NCBI GenBank assembly: GCA_944388165.1 | Contig: CALXHS010000068.1 | Span: 1-44,797 of the forward strand | Length of the DNA: 44,797 bases | Direction: 5' to 3' | Origin: an uncultured Gemmiger sp. | GTDB lineage: Bacteria; Bacillota; Clostridia; Oscillospirales; Ruminococcaceae | In this document: piece after piece, positions 33,503 to 41,958 of the stretch | Numbering within the stretch: the stretch's first letter is position 1 | Layout: every line of letters starts with the position of its first letter | Position numbers and translations under genes: made by a program | The notes under the pieces: model-generated | What the model was told of the DNA's origin: nothing | Database searches by the model: none | What the model saw: only the letters and a program-made list of their open reading frames with translations

Positions 33503-34273
33503 ATGCGTATCGTCATCAAGATCGGCACCAGCACCCTGGCCCACGCGGGCGGGCGGCTGAACATCCGCCATACCGAGGAACTGGTCAAGACCTTCAGCGA
33601 CCTGAAAAACGCCGGGCATGAGATCATCCTGGTGTCGTCGGGCGCCATCGGCATGGGCGCAGGCAAACTGCAGATCGACCGCCCCACCGACATGCCCACC
33701 AAACAGGCGGCGGCATCAGTGGGCCAGTGCGAGCTGATGTACACCTATGACCGGCTGTTCACCGCCTACAACCACACGGTAGGCCAGATTCTGGTCACCC
33801 GGGAGGACTTCAACACCCCCACCCGGCTGATGAATCTGGAAAACACCATCTACCGTCTGCTGCAGCTGGGGGCCATTCCCATCATCAACGAAAACGACAG
33901 CGTGGCCACCGAAGAGATCGCCGTGGGCGACAACGACACCATGGGCGCACTGGTGGCCAAGTACATGCAGGCGGACCTGCTTGTGCTGCTCAGCGACATT
34001 GAGGGCCTGTACACCGCCGACCCCCACACCCATCCGGACGCGGAACTGATCAGCAACGTGCCCGAGATCACCCCCGAAGTGGAAGCCCTGGCCGGCGGTG
34101 CCGGCAGCAAGCTGGGCACCGGCGGCATGGCCACCAAGATCATGGCCGCCAAGCTGGCCACTGCCGCCGGGGTGGATATGGTGATCGCCAACGGGGCCAA
34201 CGCCCTGGTGCTGTATGATATCGTGGCGGGCCACCCGGCGGGCACCCGTTTTGCGGGACATCCCCGCCGCTGA
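33503..34273 (+). CDS. proB: Glutamate 5-kinase ProB, short form without PUA domain
   Basis: Phosphorylates glutamate to gamma-glutamyl phosphate, the first and usually proline-inhibited step. 256 residues with the amino-acid kinase fold only: VIKIGTSTLAH, ILVSSGAIGMGAGKL, PIINENDSVATEEI, VGDNDTMGALVA and GTGGMATKIMAAK. The roughly 100-residue C-terminal PUA domain of the longer enzymes is absent and the stop is clean, so this is the natural short form, not a truncation. 30 bases after proC, 25 before proA. Confidence 0.96.
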   Translation: MRIVIKIGTSTLAHAGGRLNIRHTEELVKTFSDLKNAGHEIILVSSGAIGMGAGKLQIDRPTDMPTKQAAASVGQCELMYTYDRLFTAYNHTVGQILVTREDFNTPTRLMNLENTIYRLLQLGAIPIINENDSVATEEIAVGDNDTMGALVAKYMQADLLVLLSDIEGLYTADPHTHPDAELISNVPEITPEVEALAGGAGSKLGTGGMATKIMAAKLATAAGVDMVIANGANALVLYDIVAGHPAGTRFAGHPRR

Positions 34274-34298
34274 CCCATGTAAAAGGAGGTAATGACCC

Positions 34299-35588
34299 AT
34301 GACCACCCGTGAGATCCTGCTCAATGCCCAGGCCGCCCGCCTGCCCCTGGCCCTGGCCAACAGCGATGCCAAGGACGCCGCCCTGGAAGCCATGGCCGTG
34401 GCCCTTGTGGCGGCCCAGCAGAGCATTCTGGAAGCCAACCGCCGGGATCTGGAAGCTGCCCGGGGCCGGGTGAGCGACGTGATGCTGGACCGCCTGGCCC
34501 TGACCCCCACCCGCCTGACCGACATGGCCAAAGGCATGCGGGAAGTGGCCGCCCTGCCCGACCCGGTGGGCGCGGTGCTGCGCAAGATCGTGCGGCCCAA
34601 CGGCATCCTGATCGAAAAGACCGCCGTGCCCATGGGCGTGATTGCCATCATCTACGAAAGCCGCCCCAACGTCACCTCCGACGCGGCTGCCCTGGCCATC
34701 AAGGCGGGCAGCGCCTGCGTGCTGCGCTGCGGCCGGGATGCCTGGGCCACCTGCCATGCCATCGTGGAGGCGCTGCGCCAGGGTCTGGTGAAGGCGGGCC
34801 TGCCCGAAACGGCGGTCAGCCTCATCGAGGACACCACCCACGCTTCGGCCAACGAACTGATGACCGCCGACGGGCTGGTGGACCTGCTGATCCCCCGGGG
34901 CGGTGCCGGGCTGATCCGCGCCTGTGTGGAGAACGCCACCGTGCCCTGCATCCAGACCGGCACCGGCATCTGCCACATCTATGTGGACAAGGCCGCCGAC
35001 CAGGAGATGGCCTTGAACATTGTGGAGAACGCCAAGACCAGCCGTCCCAGCGTCTGCAACGCAGCGGAGGTCTGCCTGGTACACAAGGACATCGCCGCCG
35101 AGTTCCTGCCCAAGCTGAAACAGCGGCTGTGCGAGGACCGCGCCGCCAACGGGATGACTCCCGTGGAGCTGCACTTGGATGAGCAGGCTGCTGCCATCAT
35201 CCAGGGCGTGTCCGCCGGGGAGCAGGATTTCGACACCGAGTATCTGGATTACAAAATGGCGGTGGGCGTGGTGGACAGCCTGCAGGCGGCCATTGAACAC
35301 ATCGGCGCCCATTCCACCCACCACAGCGACGCCATCGTCACCGCCGACGAGGAAGCCGCCGCCCGCTTCACCACCTGTGTGGACAGCGCCGCGGTGTATG
35401 TGAACGCTTCCACCCGCTTTACCGATGGCGGCGAGTTCGGCCTGGGCTGCGAGATGGGCATTTCCACCCAGAAACTCCACGCCCGGGGTCCCATGGGCCT
35501 GGCGGAACTGTGCACCTACAAGTACATCGTCCACGGCATCGGCCAGATCCGCGGCGGTGCGGCGGCCAAGCTGGTACAGGGGTGCTGA
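34299..35588 (+). CDS. proA: Gamma-glutamyl phosphate reductase ProA
   Basis: Reduces gamma-glutamyl phosphate to glutamate semialdehyde with NADPH. 429 residues, the family norm. [30 protein letters not shown] and the active-site Cys253 in [14 protein letters not shown] identify it, as do [19 protein letters not shown] and the final [15 protein letters not shown] signature. AAGGAGGT lies 8 bases before the ATG. Last gene of the proline operon, followed by a terminator. Confidence 0.97.
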   Translation: MTTREILLNAQAARLPLALANSDAKDAALEAMAVALVAAQQSILEANRRDLEAARGRVSDVMLDRLALTPTRLTDMAKGMREVAALPDPVGAVLRKIVRPNGILIEKTAVPMGVIAIIYESRPNVTSDAAALAIKAGSACVLRCGRDAWATCHAIVEALRQGLVKAGLPETAVSLIEDTTHASANELMTADGLVDLLIPRGGAGLIRACVENATVPCIQTGTGICHIYVDKAADQEMALNIVENAKTSRPSVCNAAEVCLVHKDIAAEFLPKLKQRLCEDRAANGMTPVELHLDEQAAAIIQGVSAGEQDFDTEYLDYKMAVGVVDSLQAAIEHIGAHSTHHSDAIVTADEEAAARFTTCVDSAAVYVNASTRFTDGGEFGLGCEMGISTQKLHARGPMGLAELCTYKYIVHGIGQIRGGAAAKLVQGC

Positions 35589-35617
35589 GCTTTCCTTTTT
35601 AAATGCAACTGCCTGAA

Positions 35618-35654
35618 ACGGGCATCCGGTTTTTTTGCCGGGTGTCCGTTTTTT
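35618..35654 (+). terminator. Terminator of the proline operon
   Basis: A 12-bp stem with two wobble pairs (35618-35629 with 35638-35649) followed by TTTTTT; 30 bases after the proA stop. Confidence 0.85.
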
Positions 35655-35674
35655 GTGTCTCTACACCCAAAATG

Positions 35675-35683
35675 TGCTATACT
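35675..35683 (+). promoter_or_regulatory. Extended -10 promoter of the sigma factor gene
   Basis: TGCTATACT, an extended -10 (TATACT at 35678-35683), about 95 bases before the start. No clear -35. A hairpin GGGG/CCCC flanked by TATA repeats lies at about 35722-35745 in the leader. Confidence 0.5.
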
Positions 35684-35778
35684 TTTCCTGATCCCTGTAA
35701 CCTTCCGCCCCGGACCGCGCTTATAGGGGTGAAAGCCCCTGTATACCGAAAAGATGAGAAAGAAAGGAGAGGGTCTCC

Positions 35779-36339
35779 TTGGATGACACCCTCATTGTGG
35801 ACCTGTACCTGGCCCGGGATGAAACCGCCATCCGCCAGACCAGCGACAAGTTCGGTCCCCGCCTGCGCGCCCTGGCTTACGACATCGTGCGGGATCGTCA
35901 GACCGCCGAGGAATGCGAGAACGATACCTACTGGGAGGCCTGGAAGGCCATCCCGCCCCACGAACCCCGCAGCTACCTGTACAACTTTCTGGCCCGCATC
36001 ACCCGGCATCTCTCCCTGGATTTCTGCCGCCGGCGGGACAGGCTCAAGCGCAAGGCCTTTGTCTGTGAACTCAGCGCCGAGATGGAACAATGCCTGCCCG
36101 CCCCCGACGATGTGGAATGCCGCCTGGACGACATCGCCCTGGGCCGGGCCATCAATGATTTTCTGGCCGGGCTTTCCCCGGAGAAGCGGAACATCTTTGT
36201 GCGCCGGTACTGGTATCTGGACCCGGTGGCCTCCATTGCCCGGCGGTATTCCCTGTCCCAGAGCAATGTCAAGACCACCTTGTTCCGGTGCCGCAAACAG
36301 CTGCAGGAACATCTGGAAAAGGGGGGATTTGAGCTGTGA
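35779..36339 (+). CDS. ECF-type RNA polymerase sigma factor
   Basis: 186 residues. Region 2 is residues about 10-80 (LRALAYDIVRDRQTAEECENDTYWEAWKAIPP), which matches the core-binding and -10 recognition segment of sigma-70. Region 4 is at about 125-180 (LSPEKRNIFVRRYWYLDPVASIARRY, SQSNVKTTLFRCRKQLQEHL), the -35 recognition helix-turn-helix. There is no region 3, so it is an ECF type. TTG is the start codon, with AAGGAG nine bases upstream; no ATG is in frame. It overlaps the next gene, which encodes its probable membrane partner. Confidence 0.9.
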   Translation: MDDTLIVDLYLARDETAIRQTSDKFGPRLRALAYDIVRDRQTAEECENDTYWEAWKAIPPHEPRSYLYNFLARITRHLSLDFCRRRDRLKRKAFVCELSAEMEQCLPAPDDVECRLDDIALGRAINDFLAGLSPEKRNIFVRRYWYLDPVASIARRYSLSQSNVKTTLFRCRKQLQEHLEKGGFEL

Positions 36340-37601
36340 GAGGCTTTGATCTGCTGGACAAGATGGGGCTGATCGAACCCGCCTATGTGGAAGCGGCGGA
36401 AGCGCAGCCCAGACGGCGCCCCCCTGTCTGGCTGAAATGGGGTGCTGCAGCGGCCTGCCTGGCCTTGCTGGGATATCTGGGTGCCGGGCTTTTGCCCCAA
36501 GATTCCCCGGAAACCATCCCGGCTCCCTCTTCTTCCCCCACCCGGGACCCGGACCTGCCCCTGCTGACCCTGCCGGACACCTTGAGCGGCGGTATGGGCT
36601 TTGAGGGTCTGATGGCCTATGACATCTCGGAACTGGTGAACAACAATCCCTGGACCGGGGACATGAATCTGACCACTCTGCCGGTGTTCCGCAATCCCAT
36701 CACCTACGAAACGCCCTTCCACATGCCCGTGGGCACCGACCTGGAAGCCATGCACTCCCTGCTGCTGGATGTTGCCGGGCGGTTCGGTCTGGAGGAAGCC
36801 GACCTGACCATTACCGACAACGCCTACGACGAACAGCACAAAGCCGCCATTCTGGAACAGATGGAACAGGCCGGACTTACCGACATACGGGAAGAATACT
36901 TTACCCCCACCCGGCTCATGGCCGAAGGGGACGAGGCATCCATTGACGTGGACCTGAATATGGTTGCCGCCATCTGGTTGGACCCCGCACTGCCCCTGCC
37001 GGCGGAATATCCCCTTTCCCGGTATGCTTCCTGTGAGGAACTGGCCCGCACCGCCCAATATCTGTCGACCGCCTATGCGGATGTGCTTGGCATGGCACAA
37101 CCGGTGGCGGACATCTCCGGTGGTGATTACAGCTTTTCTGGGCAACAGATCGGCTACATCCTCTCCTTCTATGAGGGTTCCGGCAGTGACACCGACCGTA
37201 TTCTGGCTTACAATTTCCGGCAGGTCAGCTTCTACGGCAATGACGAAGGTGAACTGTATCTGGTACGGGTACGCTGGCCGGACCTGAGCCAAAAACTGGG
37301 GGATTATCCCATCATCACCGCCGACCAGGCACGGGAACTGCTCACCGAAGGACACTACCTGACCACCGTCCCCTGTGAAATGCCGGGTGAGGAGTATATC
37401 CGCAAGGTGGAACTGATCTACCGCACCGGCACCGAAGAGGAATGCTGGATGCCCTACTACCGTTTCTGGGTGGAGGTGAACGACATCCCGGAAGCGTCGG
37501 ACCAGGCCCCCGGCCTGAAAACCTACGGCGCCTACTATGTGCCCGCTGTGGCGGAGGAATACCTCACGGAGCTGCCTCTTTGGGACGGAAGTTTCAACTG
37601 A
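36336..37601 (+). CDS. Membrane protein, probable anti-sigma factor, extracellular domain unknown
   Basis: 421 residues, GTG start overlapping the sigma-factor stop by four bases. The short cytoplasmic part (1-32, FDLLDKMGLIEPAYVEAA) is the sort that binds ECF sigma factors, as in the RsgI and DUF4179-type anti-sigma proteins. One membrane helix follows (about 33-52). The remaining 360 residues are outside: a Pro/Ser linker then a folded, unrecognised domain. The tail FWVEVNDIPEASDQAPGLKTYGAYYVPAV looks beta-rich. Its role as anti-sigma is inferred from gene order and topology. Confidence 0.82.
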   Translation: MRGFDLLDKMGLIEPAYVEAAEAQPRRRPPVWLKWGAAAACLALLGYLGAGLLPQDSPETIPAPSSSPTRDPDLPLLTLPDTLSGGMGFEGLMAYDISELVNNNPWTGDMNLTTLPVFRNPITYETPFHMPVGTDLEAMHSLLLDVAGRFGLEEADLTITDNAYDEQHKAAILEQMEQAGLTDIREEYFTPTRLMAEGDEASIDVDLNMVAAIWLDPALPLPAEYPLSRYASCEELARTAQYLSTAYADVLGMAQPVADISGGDYSFSGQQIGYILSFYEGSGSDTDRILAYNFRQVSFYGNDEGELYLVRVRWPDLSQKLGDYPIITADQARELLTEGHYLTTVPCEMPGEEYIRKVELIYRTGTEEECWMPYYRFWVEVNDIPEASDQAPGLKTYGAYYVPAVAEEYLTELPLWDGSFN

Positions 37602-37623
37602 ACAGAGCACTTTTGTGGAAAAC

Positions 37624-37658
37624 AAAACCACCCGGACCAACTGGTCCGGGTGGTTTTT
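37624..37658. terminator. Bidirectional terminator between convergent genes
   Basis: A perfect stem (37628-37638 with 37643-37653, CCACCCGGACC / GGTCCGGGTGG) with a four-base loop, preceded by A4 and followed by T5. Confidence 0.95.
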
Positions 37659-37683
37659 ATGTTTTATGGGAGCCTTACAGGCA

Positions 37684-39717
37684 TCAGCCCAGGTTCATGT
37701 CCACGTTGGCGTTGATGCCGTTGACGCGGCCGGTGCTGGTGTACTGCCAGATGTTGTAGCTGTAGGCAAAGTCCAGAGTATCGCGGTACTGGGCGATCCA
37801 GATGCGGTACTTGCTGATGTTGGCAAAGTTCAGCGAGTTGTAGAACCAGCTGGCGTAGGAGTAAACGCCCGCGCTGTATCCGGCGTTGCGGATGGTCTCG
37901 CAGAAAGCCACGGCGCAGGCGGTGCGCTGGGCGGCGCTGATGTTGTCGGCGCGGCCGGTATCCCCGGCCACCTTCTCGGTGTCATAGTAGACGCCGTAGG
38001 GCAGGCTGTAACCCTGCACCAGGCTCAGCACCATGCTGGCTTCTTCCACTGCTTCGGCCTCGTTGACAGCCTGGCTGTAGAAGTATACGCCAACCTTGAT
38101 GCCGGCGGCGGTAGCGCCCTGGATGTTGCGGCGGAAGGTGGAGTCTTCCACCAGCGCGCCGCTGCCGTAACCGCGGTAACCCACGCGGATGATGGCGAAG
38201 GTGATGCCGTCAGCCTTGACGGCGTTCCAGTCGATGGTACCCTGGAACTTGGAAACGTCGATGCCGCGCTCCTTCTGGCCCAGAACGCCGGAAGAACTGA
38301 AGGTGTAGACGTTGCCGTTGATGACCTGGGTGCCGGTGACCGGCTGATGGGTGGCAGGATCGTAGTAATACTGCTTGCCGTCGATGTTCTGCCAGCCGGT
38401 GTACTCATAAATGGTCTCGGTCTTGGCTTCCACGGCAAAACCGTAATCGCTCAGTTTGCCGGCCTCGATCTGATCGGGCCAGTCGGCGTCAGTGGGCTTC
38501 GGGGTAGCCGTAGGCGTCGGGGTGGCAGTAGGCGTGGGCGTGGGAGTGAGCGTGGGAGTTGCGGTGGGGGTCGGCGTCGGGGTGGCCGTAGGTGTGGGGG
38601 CCGGGGTCGCCGTGGGAGTGGGCGTCGGCGTGGTCGGGGGGGTGGGGCTGGGCGTGGTGGTCTCATCGGGAGTTGCCGTGGGCTCCGTGCTCTCGGTGGG
38701 CGCGGGAGACGCAGTCCCTTCGTCCAGCGGCACCGGAGAAGCCGTCCCCTCTTCCGCCAGGGTCACGATGGTGTTCAGACCGGACAGGCCCAGGGGTTCG
38801 ATGGACACGCTGCCCGGAACCACCGAAGCGGTGCGGGTGCCGCTGTCACGGATGGCGCCGTTCAGTTCCTGGGTGCCGTCCTTGTACACAGGCTTGTAAC
38901 GGCTGACCGTGCCATCTTTCAGCATCAGATGGCCGTCACTGCTCAGGGTTGCGGTGTAGGTGGTCTTGGTGCCGATCTCTCTGGCAGAGCTTTCGGCATA
39001 AGCCACGGTATCGGTCAGTTCCTCCGCAATGGGAGCGCCGCTGCCCTGGCCGTAGGCTGAGTCTTCCTGGCTCTCGTTGACCTGGCTGGACTGGACGATC
39101 TTATCCTTGACCGCCTCGATATCCGCCTTGTACTCGACCTTCTCGTCCACAGTGACGGTCTGGGCTTCGGGCAGGATGTACCCTTCGGTCTCGGTCAGGG
39201 CCACGGTGTATTCGCCGGGGTCCACCTCTTCCGCCAGGGCGGTGCCGGTGGCGGTATCCAGTTCATATGTAGTCTCGTTGCCGTCCTTATCGGTGACGAT
39301 CACATTCATGGGCACGCCGGTCAGCGGGGTACGGCCGTCATTGGCTTCCTCGCCATCCTCGGTCTTGGGGTCTTCCGTCGGTTCGGCCCCGGTGTCCTCC
39401 TGCGCTTCCGTATCGGTCACCGCGTACAGCTGCACACCGATATCCTGCTGCACCACGGTAACTTCCATCTCGATTTGGATCTCCGGTTCCGGGGTGGCAG
39501 TGGGGGTGCTTTCGGGGGTGGCGGTGGGAGCAGCCGGCGTGGCGGTGGGTTGTGCGGAGCTGGCCGAAAAATCAACGCCGCTCAATCCTGCCGCCATGGC
39601 ACCGATGCCCAAACTTGCGCAAAGCAGGACCGCCGTACCGCCGGCGATCAGCTTGTACAACGGCAGACGGGCCATGGTGCTGCCGGAAAAGTACTTCATA
39701 GGGTTCTTTTTTGCCAT
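37684..39717 (-). CDS. Secreted GH25 lysozyme with Thr-Pro repeats and SpaA-like domain
   Basis: 677 residues. Hydrophobic signal or anchor segment (about 22-45). An immunoglobulin-like segment (about 130-200, TGVPMNVIVTDKDGNETTYEL, VDPGEYTVALTETEGYILP) resembles SpaA/Cna-B domains. A Thr-Pro/Ala repeat region (about 350-410) follows, then one choline-binding-like repeat (GWQNIDGKQYYYDPATHQPV). The last 195 residues are a GH25 muramidase with GIDVSKFQGTIDW and the catalytic YYDTEK. It cleaves the glycan backbone of peptidoglycan. It is monocistronic with its own promoter and a shared terminator. Confidence 0.92.
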   Translation of the reverse strand: MAKKNPMKYFSGSTMARLPLYKLIAGGTAVLLCASLGIGAMAAGLSGVDFSASSAQPTATPAAPTATPESTPTATPEPEIQIEMEVTVVQQDIGVQLYAVTDTEAQEDTGAEPTEDPKTEDGEEANDGRTPLTGVPMNVIVTDKDGNETTYELDTATGTALAEEVDPGEYTVALTETEGYILPEAQTVTVDEKVEYKADIEAVKDKIVQSSQVNESQEDSAYGQGSGAPIAEELTDTVAYAESSAREIGTKTTYTATLSSDGHLMLKDGTVSRYKPVYKDGTQELNGAIRDSGTRTASVVPGSVSIEPLGLSGLNTIVTLAEEGTASPVPLDEGTASPAPTESTEPTATPDETTTPSPTPPTTPTPTPTATPAPTPTATPTPTPTATPTLTPTPTPTATPTPTATPKPTDADWPDQIEAGKLSDYGFAVEAKTETIYEYTGWQNIDGKQYYYDPATHQPVTGTQVINGNVYTFSSSGVLGQKERGIDVSKFQGTIDWNAVKADGITFAIIRVGYRGYGSGALVEDSTFRRNIQGATAAGIKVGVYFYSQAVNEAEAVEEASMVLSLVQGYSLPYGVYYDTEKVAGDTGRADNISAAQRTACAVAFCETIRNAGYSAGVYSYASWFYNSLNFANISKYRIWIAQYRDTLDFAYSYNIWQYTSTGRVNGINANVDMNLG
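38486..38660. repeat. Thr-Pro coding repeat tract in the GH25 gene
   Basis: Irregular 6-bp and 12-bp units (on the plus strand GGCGTC, GGGGTC, GTGGGA variants) encode T-P-T-A/P-T-P. It is a wall-spanning linker, likely variable in length between strains by slippage. Confidence 0.85.
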
Positions 39718-39782
39718 TTTGATTCCTCTTCGTTGTTTTTATGTCCATGCAGATGTCTGTACTTTATCAGGATACAATTCTA

Positions 39783-39812
39783 ATCATACACGAAAACAGG
39801 GTACAAATGCAA
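39783..39812 (-). promoter_or_regulatory. Candidate promoter of the GH25 gene
   Basis: -35 TTGCAT (39807-39812), 18 bases, -10 TATGAT (39783-39788) on the minus strand. The rest of the 39718-40018 gap holds this and the branching-enzyme promoter only. Confidence 0.5.
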
Positions 39813-39932
39813 GCCCCGCCCGCCAGAAAGATGTAAAACTTTCATCGTAATGGCGTCACTATTTTTGTTATTCTTCCACATTTTGGGTCTTTTTGGCGTT
39901 TGAGCGGAGAATTTGTGCCACTTGTAGTGGCC

Positions 39933-39969
39933 GCCCGCATTGCCTTTGTGCGGGCAGGCATGCTACAAT
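39933..39969 (+). promoter_or_regulatory. Promoter of the branching enzyme gene with overlapping dyad
   Basis: -35 TTGCCT (39940-39945), 18 bases, extended -10 TGCTACAAT (TACAAT 39964-39969). GCCCGCA (39933-39939) and TGCGGGC (39949-39955) are perfect inverted arms that straddle the -35 box and could be an operator. Confidence 0.55.
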
Positions 39970-40018
39970 GATTTGGGTCCTTGCGCGCCCTGATCATATA
40001 AGAAAGGAAGTACCCTCT

Positions 40019-41731
40019 ATGCGGCCGGATGTGGCGGATTTTTACAGCGGCATCAGCTTTGACGCATACCGCCTGCTGGGGGCGCAGCCCGCAGGACAGG
40101 GCTGGCGTTTTACCGTCTGGGCGCCCCATGCCCGCCGGGTACAGGTGCTGGGCGACTGGAACGGCTGGGACCTGTGGCAGGGTACCGAACTGGCCGCCTG
40201 CGAGGACGGACTTTGGCGGGGAATCGTCCCCCAGGCGCAGGAAGGCCAACTGTACAAATACAATATCCTGGGGCCGGACGGCCTATGGCAGATGAAGCCC
40301 GACCCCTTCGCCTTCGGCTGTGAAGCCCTGCCCGGCACGGCCAGCCGTCTGCTGCGGCCGGAGTATCCCTTTACCGACGGTGACTGGCTGGCCGGGCGGC
40401 GCTTTCTGCCCGAAACGCCCTTGAACATCTACGAACTGCACGCCCCCAGCTGGCGGCGCCACTGGGACGGACGGTATTATTCCGGCGGGGAACTGGCCGA
40501 CGTGCTCATCCCCTATTTGCTGGAAAGAAACTTCAACTGTGTGGAACTGATGCCTCTGGCCGAGTATCCCTTTGACGGCAGCTGGGGGTATCAGGGCTGC
40601 GGATACTTTGCCCCTACCGCCCGATTGGGCGGCTTTGCCGGGGTGGCAGAACTTATCGACCGGCTGCACGGCGCCGGCATTGCGGTGCTGGCAGATTTTG
40701 TGCCGGTGCATTTTGCCCCCGACCCCGACCGGCTGGCTTTGTGGGACGGCGCCCCTCTGTACGAGGCAGGCCCCAGCGACTGGGGCAGTCTGCGCTTTGA
40801 CCTGACCAGCGGACCGGTGCGCAGTTTTCTTTTGAGCGCAGCGGCATTCTGGCTGTATGTGCTGCACTGCGACGGCCTGCGGGTGGATGCAGTGGGCCAC
40901 GCTCTCTACCGCCCCCAGGATGCCGGGGAGGCCCGGGCGGCGGCAGAATTCTTCAAGACCCTTACCGGCGGGCTGCATGCCCGGTTCGGGCCGGTGCTCC
41001 TGGCGGCGGAAGACACCGCCGGGGCGCTGAATGCCGCCGTGCCCACCGACCGGGGCGGGCTGGGCTTCGACGCGGTGTGGGACAGCGCCTGGGCCAGGGA
41101 TGCCTTGGGCTTTTTTGCCTGCCCGCCCCAGCGTACCGACCGTTTCGCCGCCCTGCTGCGGGACCCCGGCCCCGGCACCGCCGTCAACGCACTGAGCCAT
41201 GACGACAACGCCTGGGGCAGCGGTTCGGTGTGGTGGCAGCTGCCCGGCACCGGAGAGGAAAAATTCCGTCAGATGCATGTGCTGTATCTGATGCAGTTTA
41301 CCCGGCCGGGCCGCCCTCTGACCTTTATGGGAGGAGAATTCGGCCAGACCCTGGCCTTTGACCCTTATAAGGAAATGGACTGGGCCTGCCTGGGGCATCC
41401 CCTGCACCGGGATATGGACCGCTACACCGCCGCCCTGGGGGAACTGTACCACACCCATCCCGCCCTGCACCGGGGGGATTTCCGCCGGATATGGCAGGAC
41501 AGCCGCCGTCTGGCCCTGGGTTATCTGCGGCAGGCGGAAGGAGAACGGCTGCTCTGCCTGTTCCATCTGGGGGACTATCCCCTGGAAACCGCCATCCCGG
41601 CGGAAGGTGCAGCCCATGCCCGTTTGCTGTTCGCCGCCGGCCCGGTGGAGGAAAGCCCGCTGCAGGCCCGCGGCGGCGCATTTGTGCTGCATCTGCCCCC
41701 CATGTGCGGTGCAGTCTATGCTTTATATTGA
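40019..41731 (+). CDS. glgB: 1,4-alpha-glucan branching enzyme-like GH13 protein
   Basis: 570 residues, shorter than the 640-730 of classic GlgB. The start ATG (40019) has AGAAAGGAAG upstream; a longer reading runs back across the promoter. A CBM48-like N-terminal domain (1-100, FTVWAPHARRVQVLGDWNGWD) precedes a GH13 barrel. The nucleophile Asp is in DGLRVDAV (about 289), the acid Glu in LAAEDTAG (about 332) and the third Asp in LSHDDNAWG (about 395). The last motif is usually SHDEVVHG. It introduces alpha-1,6 branches into glycogen. No other glycogen genes are near, so the exact specificity is less sure. Confidence 0.85.
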   Translation: MRPDVADFYSGISFDAYRLLGAQPAGQGWRFTVWAPHARRVQVLGDWNGWDLWQGTELAACEDGLWRGIVPQAQEGQLYKYNILGPDGLWQMKPDPFAFGCEALPGTASRLLRPEYPFTDGDWLAGRRFLPETPLNIYELHAPSWRRHWDGRYYSGGELADVLIPYLLERNFNCVELMPLAEYPFDGSWGYQGCGYFAPTARLGGFAGVAELIDRLHGAGIAVLADFVPVHFAPDPDRLALWDGAPLYEAGPSDWGSLRFDLTSGPVRSFLLSAAAFWLYVLHCDGLRVDAVGHALYRPQDAGEARAAAEFFKTLTGGLHARFGPVLLAAEDTAGALNAAVPTDRGGLGFDAVWDSAWARDALGFFACPPQRTDRFAALLRDPGPGTAVNALSHDDNAWGSGSVWWQLPGTGEEKFRQMHVLYLMQFTRPGRPLTFMGGEFGQTLAFDPYKEMDWACLGHPLHRDMDRYTAALGELYHTHPALHRGDFRRIWQDSRRLALGYLRQAEGERLLCLFHLGDYPLETAIPAEGAAHARLLFAAGPVEESPLQARGGAFVLHLPPMCGAVYALY

Positions 41732-41755
41732 CATTTTCACCAAAATGTGTATACT
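41728..41755 (+). promoter_or_regulatory. Promoter of the TPP riboswitch/thiT unit
   Basis: TTGACA (41728-41733), 16 bases, TATACT (41750-41755). The branching-enzyme stop codon TGA (41729-41731) is part of the -35 box. Confidence 0.85.
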
Positions 41756-41770
41756 ATTCTTGGACATAGA

Positions 41771-41848
41771 AACAGGGGCGCCGAAAGGCTGAGATCCGAA
41801 AGGAGTACCCTTTAACCTGATCCGGGTAATGCCGGCGTAGGGAGTTGA
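41771..41848 (+). promoter_or_regulatory. TPP riboswitch (THI element)
   Basis: The hallmarks are in order: GGGGCGCC, GGCTGAGA, ACCCTTTAACCTGAT, GGGTAATGCCGGCGTAGGGA. Binding of thiamine pyrophosphate should favour the terminator just downstream and so lower thiT expression. Confidence 0.97.
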
Positions 41849-41872
41849 CGGGACATTTGGTCCCATCATACG

Positions 41873-41926
41873 GAAGCTCGCGCGCCCGCATGCAGGTTTT
41901 GCCTGCCGGGCGCGCTTCTTGTTTTT
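41873..41926 (+). terminator. Riboswitch-controlled terminator
   Basis: A long stem (GCGCGCCCG with CGGGCGCGC, and GCAGG/CCTGC nested) followed by TTCTTGTTTTT, between the TPP aptamer and thiT. Confidence 0.85.
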
Positions 41927-41958
41927 ATGGACTATTATCGTTTTGAGGAGTGTTCCCC

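Noticed and set aside
38486..38660. Repeat tract considered as CRISPR or satellite DNA
   Set aside because: Units are short, irregular, contiguous and in frame, encoding a Thr-Pro linker; there are no spacers.
39893..40018. Upstream extension of the branching-enzyme reading frame
   Set aside because: It runs back through the -35/-10 boxes; the ATG at 40019 has a good ribosome site.
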